Assembly (NCBI GenBank): GCA_039194995.1
Contig: JBCCVR010000254.1
Location: forward strand, 1-8,018
Source: CCY15215 sp039194995
Lineage (GTDB): Bacteria > Cyanobacteriota > Cyanobacteriia > Cyanobacteriales > Spirulinaceae
Direction: 5' to 3'
Length of the DNA stretch: 8,018 nucleotides
Part shown: positions 1-4,935 of the stretch, one piece after another
Layout of the letters: every line of letters begins with the position of its first letter
How positions within the stretch are numbered: the first letter of the stretch is position 1
The notes under the pieces: model-generated
The model's input: only the letters and a program-made list of their open reading frames with translations
What the model was told of the DNA's origin: nothing
Database searches by the model: none
Made by a program: the position numbers and the translations under genes

Positions 1-660
1 CACACTAGCGTCGTAATGATCGTAGCCGTAATCGTAGTCGTAAGAAAACAAACCTTTCTGATCTTGGCTTACGATTATGACACTCTTACGATGCACATAA
101 CGATGGCGCTTAAGACTACGACTTTTGTTGGGGGGTGGGTCGGGTTCTGGTTTGGGGCGACGGATTTCGGAATAGAAAGATGTTTGCGTGAATTCCTTTC
201 CATTGTTGACGAGTAATGTCCGCAGGCGTAAATTTTCGCTGGCAAACCAAATGCGTTCTGAGGTGCAAATATTATTATTGGTGATGGTTAAGGTTAGCGC
301 GTCATCTGCACCGATCGCATAGACTCCTTTGGCACTCGGATTTTGTAAGAGTCCCGATCGCAAAATTAAGCCAGTTTGCGGATCGTTTTCATCCGGGACG
401 ATCGCCCAAAAACTCGAGCCGATTTGCTTGGGTTTGCCCCAATCCACGGAGGTATCCCAACTGGTTTTTAAGCCAAATTTAAGGGCAGCAGAATCAATAT
501 TATATTGTTGGTAAAGTTGCCCGATCGCCGGATCGTCTTCTAGCAATTCTACCGTTAAATTGGATTTGCTATTATCGGGTTGTTGTCCCGCGCCTTGGTA
601 GCGAGTACGTTGCGAAAACCATTCCCCTGCGGATTGAGTCACAAAAGTTTTAATATCCAT
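1..660 (-). CDS. cpcS: CpcS/CpeS-type phycobiliprotein (bilin) lyase, 3' end beyond the window
   Basis: Proteins of this family attach phycocyanobilin or a related bilin to a cysteine of phycobiliprotein subunits, using a lipocalin-like beta barrel. The ATG at 658-660 opens a frame with no stop through base 1 (220 codons visible). Family marks are an N-terminal MDI..F...SAG.WFSQRT (W14, R18) and SERIWFA.ENLRLRT at about residues 134-148. The usual family C-terminus, SEIR, is reached at 164-167, so the conserved domain is complete. Residues 169-220 are an unusual tail: a Pro-rich stretch (PKPEPDPPP), a basic patch, then a Tyr/Asp run (YDYDYGYDHYD). The start lies 56 nt downstream of the HEAT-repeat gene on the same strand, which suggests one transcript. 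No Shine-Dalgarno sequence is obvious. The family is clear. Which subclass (CpcS, CpcU, CpeS) and which subunit it serves cannot be told from this sequence. Confidence 0.85.
   Translation of the reverse strand, partial: MDIKTFVTQSAGEWFSQRTRYQGAGQQPDNSKSNLTVELLEDDPAIGQLYQQYNIDSAALKFGLKTSWDTSVDWGKPKQIGSSFWAIVPDENDPQTGLILRSGLLQNPSAKGVYAIGADDALTLTITNNNICTSERIWFASENLRLRTLLVNNGKEFTQTSFYSEIRRPKPEPDPPPNKSRSLKRHRYVHRKSVIIVSQDQKGLFSYDYDYGYDHYDASV
12..44. repeat. Imperfect hexanucleotide repeat CGTARN inside the lyase tail
   Basis: On the plus strand the units CGTAAT, (GAT), CGTAGC, CGTAAT, CGTAGT and CGTAAG follow one another. Read on the minus strand in the lyase frame they encode alternating Tyr and Asp/Gly/His. 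The pattern is direct. Expansion by slippage is an inference. Confidence 0.7.
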
Positions 661-716
661 GCAAAACGAGGCTGCGAACTACGAGAGGCGATCGCGATCG
701 CCAAATATGTATTGTA

Positions 717-1388
717 TTACGATTCGGGACGGGCGCGATCGAGGGCGATCGAGGCAGCTTCTCGCACTTGCGAATGTTTATCCTTGGTTAGATACTGGAG
801 GGCGGAAAGACTTTTGGCACAGGGGAGGTGTCCGAGGGCTTCGGCGAGGCGCTGGCGTACCAGCCAATCTTCAGAATCGATAAAGGAGAGAATATCATCA
901 AGGGCATCCATTGCGCCAATTTCCCCCAAAGCCGCGATCGCCGCCTGTTCCATAACGGCTTCTTGGCTGTAAAGGGCTTCCATTAAGGCTTCTCGGGCGC
1001 GAATATCGCCGATATTTCCCAAAGCAACCGCCGCGCTAAACCGTACTAACCATTGCGTTTCCTCGTAAAATGCCCGCACGAGGGGTTCAAATGCCCGCTT
1101 GTCTTCCAAGTAGCCCAATGCCCCCGCAGCATCGGCGCGAATGCCGTAATCCGGGTCGGTTTGCAAGCATTTGACCAACATGGGATAAGATTCTTGGGTG
1201 GGCTTGACTCCAAGGGCGAAAACTGCCATCGATCGCACCTGCAACACCTCATCATCAAGCACTTTTTTGATTAAGGGGACGGCATCTTCTGGGGAGACTT
1301 CCCGCAAACTGACGAGGGCAAGCATGCGATCGCGAGAATCTTGGCTTTCCAGTTGCAAAGCGATTTGTTCTAAATTGGGTTGGCTCAT
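717..1388 (-). CDS. HEAT-repeat protein of the CpcE/NblB type
   Basis: The 223-residue protein is made almost entirely of about seven helical HEAT (EZ-type) repeats. Signature pieces are VRSMAVFALG (about 52), IRADAAGALG (83), VRFSAAVALGNIGD (115), EQAAIAALGEIG (147) and VRQRLAEALG (177). This architecture and length match cyanobacterial proteins related to the bilin lyase subunits CpcE/F and to NblB, which acts in phycobilisome breakdown by helping to detach chromophores. The adjacent CpcS-type lyase supports a phycobilisome role. NblB and a lyase-like or chaperone role are the two main readings, and I cannot choose between them, so no symbol is given. The ATG at 1386-1388 has no clear Shine-Dalgarno sequence. 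An IS remnant begins just upstream, so the original promoter may have been separated or replaced. Confidence 0.85.
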   Translation of the reverse strand: MSQPNLEQIALQLESQDSRDRMLALVSLREVSPEDAVPLIKKVLDDEVLQVRSMAVFALGVKPTQESYPMLVKCLQTDPDYGIRADAAGALGYLEDKRAFEPLVRAFYEETQWLVRFSAAVALGNIGDIRAREALMEALYSQEAVMEQAAIAALGEIGAMDALDDILSFIDSEDWLVRQRLAEALGHLPCAKSLSALQYLTKDKHSQVREAASIALDRARPES

Positions 1389-1410
1389 TGCAAAAATTGG
1401 GTCTGAAACC

Positions 1411-1427
1411 CCGTCCTTGTGGGACGG
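1411..1427. repeat. Hairpin CCGTCC-ttgtg-GGACGG between the HEAT gene and the IS remnant
   Basis: A perfect 6-bp stem with a 5-nt loop lies 22 bp upstream of the HEAT-gene start. It may be one end of the IS200/IS605-like element, since those elements carry subterminal hairpins, or a structure in the leader of the HEAT gene. GGGACGG recurs at about 1473. Confidence 0.5.
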
Positions 1428-1445
1428 CTTGACATGGACTGCAAA

Positions 1446-1470
1446 TCGCTATATTTTTACTATATAGCGA
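1446..1470. repeat. Perfect 9-bp hairpin (TCGCTATAT / ATATAGCGA), candidate left end of the IS
   Basis: The arms at 1446-1454 and 1462-1470 are exact reverse complements around a 7-nt loop (ttttact). The hairpin ends 13 nt before the tnpB-like start. That is a usual place for the left-end hairpin recognised by the Y1 transposase of IS200/IS605 elements. The palindrome is seen directly; its role is inferred. Confidence 0.55.
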
Positions 1471-1483
1471 CAGGGACGGACAA

Positions 1484-1624
1484 ATGTACCTGACTCAAAA
1501 GAATCAAATTAAAGGATTGAGTAAAGCGGAATATATCGCCTTGTCTGTTCTTTGTCGATTGAGCAAAAATCTCTACAATGTAGGACTTCACTCGATAAGC
1601 GATTTTATTTTTATCGCATTCTAA
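1484..1624 (+). pseudogene. tnpB: N-terminal remnant of TnpB (OrfB) of an IS200/IS605-family element
   Basis: The ATG at 1484 opens a 46-codon frame. It begins MYLTQKNQIKGLSK.EY and continues LCRLSKNLYNVGLHSI, which is the characteristic start of cyanobacterial TnpB proteins (RNA-guided nucleases of IS605/IS607-type transposons, usually near 400 residues). Homology fades after about residue 38 and a TAA follows at 1622-1624. The rest of the protein, including the RuvC and zinc-finger parts, is absent. No tnpA is seen. The piece sits between a left hairpin (1446-1470) and a possible right-end hairpin (1632-1663), so it looks like an internally deleted element of about 200-260 bp rather than a random fragment. 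It cannot encode a working nuclease. It could still move if a related TnpA elsewhere in the genome recognises its ends. Confidence 0.8.
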
Positions 1625-1631
1625 CGCGAAT

Positions 1632-1663
1632 GCGGGAAGTCTACCTTCTAGGGATTTTCCCGC
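1632..1663 (+). repeat. Stem-loop GCGGGAA...TTCCCGC, candidate right end of the IS
   Basis: Arms at 1632-1638 and 1657-1663 form a 7-bp stem. The 18-nt loop holds a small inner pairing (CCT/AGG). It starts 7 nt after the tnpB-remnant stop. In intact elements the right-end structure, and the 3' end of the guide RNA, sits in this position. Confidence 0.4.
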
Positions 1664-1695
1664 GATCGCCGTGGTGCTAAGATACAAAGATATTT

Positions 1696-1710
1696 CTAGC
1701 ATCTTGCTAG
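1696..1710. promoter_or_regulatory. Inverted repeat CTAGCA-tct-TGCTAG upstream of the Crp-like gene
   Basis: A perfect 6-bp inverted repeat with a 3-nt spacer ends 27 bp before the Crp/Fnr gene start. It does not match the TGTGA-N6-TCACA pattern of classic CRP sites. It could be an operator or a leader hairpin. No convincing -10/-35 pair was found beside it. Confidence 0.35.
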
Positions 1711-1737
1711 CTCAATCCTCAAAGCAATATTCCGTTC

Positions 1738-2421
1738 ATGGACATTGAAGCGTTTAGCGAGCTTTTTCCCCTCTTCAATACAGCCAGTCCCGAAACATTA
1801 CAATGGCTGCTTTCCGTCGCCGTAGAACACTCTTACCCCAGAGATCGGGCGGTTTTAATGGAAGATGCTTGGGGCAATGCGGTCTATTTTATTGTATCGG
1901 GATGGGTGAAAGTTCGCCGTTTGGCGGGAGATAGCGCGGCGACTCTCGCGGTGATGGGAAAGGGCGATTTTTTCGGGGAAATGGCAATTTTGGACGAGTC
2001 GCCGCGATCGACGGACGTAGTGGCACTGTGTAAGGTGGAATTACTCAGCGTTTCCGCCCAACGCTTCATTCAAACCCTTTTCAAAGATCCCCAATTGCAC
2101 CATCGCATGTTGCAACTCATGGTACAGCGATTGCGCTATTCCAATCTGCGTTTTTTACTGCGCGATCGCCCTCCTGCGGTGAAGTTAGCTAAAACTCTAA
2201 TTGTGCTTGCCGATCAATATGGCAGCACCACGGAACAAGGTAAAGAAATTCTTTTCATTCCCTATAGCGATCTCTCGCAAATTTCCGATATTCGCGTTGA
2301 AGAAGCACAAAAAATCATCGAAAAATTGGCAGATAAAGGTTGGGTGAATATCGACAAATCTCGCCATAGTTTATCGTTGGTCAATCTTCGCCAATTGACC
2401 CATTTAGCGGGTCGAATGTGA
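1738..2421 (+). CDS. Crp/Fnr-family transcription regulator with a cyclic-nucleotide-binding domain
   Basis: The 227-residue protein has the normal length and order of the family. An N-terminal cNMP-binding beta roll spans about 10-115 (GDFFGEMAILDESPRST at 76-92), then a long dimerisation helix (about 108-140) and a C-terminal winged helix-turn-helix (about 170-205). G80, E81, R90 and S91 line up with the cAMP-contacting Gly71, Glu72, Arg82 and Ser83 of E. coli CRP, so cAMP binding is plausible. In cyanobacteria, CRP-type regulators of the SYCRP1 kind control motility and surface genes, but orthology to SYCRP1 cannot be settled here. The recognition helix (ISDIRVEEAQKII) differs from the usual R-E-T-x-x-R pattern of E. 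coli CRP, so its DNA site may differ too. The 4-Cys Fe-S set of FNR is absent. The ATG has no strong Shine-Dalgarno sequence. It is convergent with bioD. Confidence 0.85.
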   Translation: MDIEAFSELFPLFNTASPETLQWLLSVAVEHSYPRDRAVLMEDAWGNAVYFIVSGWVKVRRLAGDSAATLAVMGKGDFFGEMAILDESPRSTDVVALCKVELLSVSAQRFIQTLFKDPQLHHRMLQLMVQRLRYSNLRFLLRDRPPAVKLAKTLIVLADQYGSTTEQGKEILFIPYSDLSQISDIRVEEAQKIIEKLADKGWVNIDKSRHSLSLVNLRQLTHLAGRM

Positions 2422-2428
2422 ATTTTTG

Positions 2429-2452
2429 GTTATTAGTTATTAGTTATTAGTT
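2429..2452. repeat. Tandem heptamer GTTATTA x3 plus a partial copy
   Basis: Three exact GTTATTA copies (2429-2449) are followed by GTT, starting 7 nt after the Crp-like stop. Short tandemly repeated heptanucleotides of this kind are common in filamentous cyanobacteria and are usually intergenic. Confidence 0.85.
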
Positions 2453-2463
2453 GCATTCCGACT

Positions 2464-2502
2464 CCCCCTCTTGGGAAGGGGTTGGGGGGTGGGTTTGTTT
2501 TG
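2464..2502 (+). terminator. C-rich/G-rich hairpin with a T-rich tail; possible terminator and G-quadruplex motif
   Basis: CCCCC (2464-2468) can pair with GGGGG (2484-2488), or CCCC with GGGG at 2478-2481, and a T-rich run follows from 2494. That suits termination of the Crp-like transcript between convergent genes. The same bases hold four G-runs (2473-2475, 2478-2481, 2484-2489, 2491-2493) with 1-2 nt loops, which is a textbook G-quadruplex pattern. Similar C/G-rich blocks recur in cyanobacterial intergenic DNA, so it may simply be a dispersed repeat. Confidence 0.45.
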
Positions 2503-2515
2503 TTTCTTTGACTCT

Positions 2516-3196
2516 CTATTCCAAAAATAGTCTTTCTACATCTAAATTAGAAGCAATTTTTACGAGTTTGTCTTTATCTTTCGGATTGGCAAGATAGGGA
2601 ATCGTTCCTAAAATAGGCAGATGGGTCAGAGATTGGATGATATCTACTGGAGTCCAATTCTTGAGTTGTTCTTCGGTGACGGGTTGAGAACAGTTGAGAA
2701 TAATCCCTTTGAGATTTAATTTGACTTGACGGGAAAGGGCGACATTTGCAACAGTTTGCGCGATCGCACCCAATTTCACGGGAACGACTAACACCGCATT
2801 TAAACGCCATTGTGCGGCAATATCGGCAACGGTTAATTCATGTGTGACGGGAGAACCCAAACCCCCCAAGGCTTCCACAAGGACGAAAGGATAGTTTTGC
2901 TGTAGAGTTTGATAAGTTTGCCAAATTTTCCCCAAGTCGATCGCTACTCCTTCGAGTTCTGCGGCAACGGGCGGGGCGACAGGAGTGCTAAACTTGATAG
3001 GAACGAGGGTTTCGGAAGGTTGAGAAAACGCAAATAATTCTCGATATAATTCCCCATCTCCCTCTCCCGTTTGCAGGAGTTTCATTAAGGCGAGAGTATC
3101 GGGCGATCGGTAAGCGTGCCAATAAGCAACTAATGCCGTTGTAACAACGGTTTTTCCCACATCCGTATCCGTCCCGACAATTAACAAATTCTGCAT
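2516..3196 (-). CDS. bioD: Dethiobiotin synthetase (ATP-dependent)
   Basis: BioD closes the ureido ring of dethiobiotin from 7,8-diaminopelargonate, CO2 and ATP, the step before biotin synthase, in the cytoplasm. The 226 residues match the family length. A P-loop GTDTDVGKT lies at 8-16. A substrate lysine lies at K39 in LMKLLQTG (E. coli has KPVASG, so Leu replaces Pro after the Lys). VEALGGLGSP at about 107-116 matches the VEGAGG loop, with E108 a likely Mg/ATP ligand. ILNCS (about 166-170) resembles the nucleotide-binding Asn strand. The ATG at 3194-3196 has no Shine-Dalgarno sequence but has a fair promoter 33 nt upstream. No other biotin gene is adjacent, as is common in cyanobacteria, where the pathway genes are scattered. 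It is convergent with the Crp-like gene and divergent from the YidD-like gene. Confidence 0.93.
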   Translation of the reverse strand: MQNLLIVGTDTDVGKTVVTTALVAYWHAYRSPDTLALMKLLQTGEGDGELYRELFAFSQPSETLVPIKFSTPVAPPVAAELEGVAIDLGKIWQTYQTLQQNYPFVLVEALGGLGSPVTHELTVADIAAQWRLNAVLVVPVKLGAIAQTVANVALSRQVKLNLKGIILNCSQPVTEEQLKNWTPVDIIQSLTHLPILGTIPYLANPKDKDKLVKIASNLDVERLFLE

Positions 3197-3228
3197 TTTA
3201 ACAATATTTTTGCACTCACAGAATTAGA

Positions 3229-3257
3229 ATTGTACCTGAAATGTGGTAACGCTCCAA
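3229..3257 (-). promoter_or_regulatory. Candidate bioD promoter (TTGGAG-N17-TACAAT)
   Basis: On the minus strand, TACAAT (3229-3234) lies 17 nt downstream of TTGGAG (3252-3257). The -10 matches the consensus at 5 of 6 positions and the -35 at 3 of 6. The predicted start would give a leader of about 25 nt. Confidence 0.4.
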
Positions 3258-3287
3258 ACCAAATCGGATATTTTTCTTTCCCGTGGA

Positions 3288-3305
3288 ACGGGCATCCCTG
3301 CCCGT
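3288..3305. repeat. Palindrome ACGGGCA-tccc-TGCCCGT
   Basis: A perfect 7-bp stem with a 4-nt loop follows GTGGA. Short inverted repeats of this form (GGAACGGGCA...TGCCCGT) are dispersed in many cyanobacterial genomes. It overlaps the farthest upstream GTG start option of the YidD-like gene, which argues against that start. Confidence 0.65.
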
Positions 3306-3321
3306 GTATCATTCAAAACTT

Positions 3322-3906
3322 ATGAATACTCTAAATTATCCCCGGAAATGGCAATATTTTATTTTCCGCAGTTCGATTCGAACCGTTAGAAATCTTCTCT
3401 ATTCTCTTCTAAATTTTCTTCTACTTATTTTGGAGCGACTCTCTCGAAGTCCCATTCCGATTATATCGAGAAGTGCTTGCCTGATGGAAACAAGTGCAAA
3501 GAAAACCGGAGTTCGCTTAATTCGCGGCTATCAAAAACTGTTATCGCCCTATAAAGGCTTTTCTTGCGCCCATCGTCTCCTACACGGTAGCGAATCTTGC
3601 TCTCAGTATGTCAAAAAAACACTTCTCGAACAAGATCTGCGCACTGCGATCGCCCTATCCCGCCAAAGATTTAGGGATTGCAAAAGAGCGAAAATCGTGC
3701 TTCATTCCCAAACAATCGAAGAGAAAGAAAAACCGAAAAAACGCAAAAAAGAAGTCGAACAATATTATCCCGATAACTCTACAAATGGATGTTTCGATCT
3801 GGCTGATTGTGGCTGTGGTTGTCTCGATTGTGGCAGTTGGGGAAATTGCGATAATCCGTTGCCCGATTGCGGGGGTTGCGATTGTGGAGACTGTGATTGT
3901 GGATAA
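3322..3906 (+). CDS. yidD: YidD-like protein (membrane protein insertion efficiency factor family) with a Cys-rich C-terminus
   Basis: YidD proteins are small, membrane-associated and assist YidC-dependent insertion. The core is at about residues 63-122: RLIRGYQKLLSPYKGFSC, ESCSQYVKK..LE and RFRDCK. It matches the family pattern IR.YQ..ISP...C......CS.Y, with the paired cysteines kept. After it comes a charged linker (KEKPKKRKKE, about 135-144). The tail carries 11 Cys in the last 38 residues (157-193), in a CDCG-like rhythm. The start is uncertain. The frame is open from 3250. ATG 3322 (used here, 194 aa) adds a hydrophobic helix (about 22-40). ATG 3484 gives a 140-aa protein beginning near the conserved core, preceded by GAGAAG. 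GTG 3283 would translate a palindromic repeat and is unlikely. The Cys/Asp/Gly tail could bind metal or form disulfides; this is not established. Confidence 0.75.
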   Translation: MNTLNYPRKWQYFIFRSSIRTVRNLLYSLLNFLLLILERLSRSPIPIISRSACLMETSAKKTGVRLIRGYQKLLSPYKGFSCAHRLLHGSESCSQYVKKTLLEQDLRTAIALSRQRFRDCKRAKIVLHSQTIEEKEKPKKRKKEVEQYYPDNSTNGCFDLADCGCGCLDCGSWGNCDNPLPDCGGCDCGDCDCG

Positions 3907-3947
3907 ACCAGATTTATTTTTGATAGTGTAACCGCCTGTATGTTAAT

Positions 3948-4928
3948 ATGCCCACCTCTATCATTGCAAAGCCCATGCGAGAACTTTACCCCGCGATCGC
4001 ACCCTACAAAGAAGGACAATTAAAAGTATCCGATCTGCATACCATCCACTATGAAGAATCGGGAAATCCCCAAGGTCAACCCGTTATCTTTCTGCATGGC
4101 GGTCCCGGTGGTGGCATCGAACCCATCTATCGTCAATATTTTAATCCCCAAGGCTGGCGTATTATCATTTTCGATCAACGCGGTTGCGGACAAAGTATAC
4201 CTCACGCAGAATTACGGGAAAATACGACTTGGGATTTGGTCGGCGATATCGAGAAACTGCGGGAACATTTGGGAATTGAAAAATGGGTCGTTTTTGGAGG
4301 CAGTTGGGGCAGTACCCTTTCTCTCGCTTATAGCCAGACTCACCCCGATCGCTGCGCGGGATTGATTTTACGAGGCATCTTCTTATTGCGTCAAAAAGAA
4401 ATTCTGTGGTTCTATCAAGAAGGTGCAAGCTCCATTTTTCCCGATGCTTGGGAAGAATACCTCAAACCAATCCCTCCCGCAGAGCATAATGATTTATTAA
4501 ATGCCTATTACAAACGCTTGACCAGTGACGATTTAGTGACCCGTCAAGAAGCCGCCAAAGCCTGGTCGGTGTGGGAAGCCAGCACCAGCAAATTGATCGT
4601 TTCCGATAACTTAAAAGAAAGATTCAGCGAAGATGGCTTTGCCGATGCCTTTGCCCGGATTGAATGTCACTATTTTGTGAATAAGGGCTTCATGGAAGCA
4701 GAAAACCAACTGTTAGCAAATATCGATCGCATTCGCCACATTCGAGGGGCGATCGTGCAAGGACGTTATGATGTGGTTTGTCCCATGACAACCGCTTGGG
4801 AACTCCATAAAGTTTGGCCCGAAGCGGAATTTATTGTCATTCCCGATGCCGGACATTCCATGACCGAACCGGGAATTCGCAGTGCTTTAATTGAGATAAG
4901 CGATCGCTTCCTTGAAAACCCAACGTGA
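3948..4928 (+). CDS. pip: Proline iminopeptidase (prolyl aminopeptidase, peptidase family S33)
   Basis: This cytoplasmic alpha/beta-hydrolase removes N-terminal proline from peptides. The start RELYP.I.PY, the oxyanion-hole motif HGGPGGG (50-56), DQRGCGQS (76-83), the nucleophile elbow GGSWGS with Ser119, Asp275 in GRYDVVCP and His303 in GHS give the complete catalytic triad and the family's whole-length pattern. At 326 residues it fits the usual 310-325. ATG 3948 is the first start. ATG 3975 (317 aa, beginning MRELYP) fits the usual N-terminus better and may be the true one. Neither has a clear Shine-Dalgarno sequence. The next alpha/beta-hydrolase gene starts 7 nt after the stop, so the two are probably co-transcribed. 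Confidence 0.93.
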   Translation: MPTSIIAKPMRELYPAIAPYKEGQLKVSDLHTIHYEESGNPQGQPVIFLHGGPGGGIEPIYRQYFNPQGWRIIIFDQRGCGQSIPHAELRENTTWDLVGDIEKLREHLGIEKWVVFGGSWGSTLSLAYSQTHPDRCAGLILRGIFLLRQKEILWFYQEGASSIFPDAWEEYLKPIPPAEHNDLLNAYYKRLTSDDLVTRQEAAKAWSVWEASTSKLIVSDNLKERFSEDGFADAFARIECHYFVNKGFMEAENQLLANIDRIRHIRGAIVQGRYDVVCPMTTAWELHKVWPEAEFIVIPDAGHSMTEPGIRSALIEISDRFLENPT

Positions 4929-4935
4929 TAGGACA

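Larger units (their letters stand above)
1400..1665 (+). mobile_element. Internally deleted, non-autonomous IS200/IS605-like element (boundaries approximate)
   Basis: This stretch has hairpins at 1411-1427 and 1446-1470, a TnpB N-terminus at 1484-1624 and a stem-loop at 1632-1663 just after the stop. IS200/IS605 elements lack terminal inverted repeats and leave no target duplication, so the exact ends cannot be fixed here. The 1389-1737 stretch holds no intact gene. The call rests on the TnpB homology and hairpin placement. Confidence 0.55.

Noticed and set aside
16..216. A plus-strand frame at the left edge
   Set aside because: It is antisense to the bilin lyase and created by the CGTARN repeat; no family resemblance.
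1460..1702. An 80-codon minus-strand reading frame across the IS remnant
   Set aside because: It lies antisense to the recognisable TnpB N-terminus and runs through both hairpins; its product resembles nothing I know.
3860..3903. Short GATTGTGG/GATTGCGG-like repeats, considered as a CRISPR or tandem-repeat locus
   Set aside because: The units are irregular, lack spacers and are in frame as Asp-Cys-Gly codons of the YidD-like tail.
4912..4935. TTG start for the second alpha/beta hydrolase
   Set aside because: It adds eight polar residues overlapping pip; ATG 4936 starts directly at the fold.
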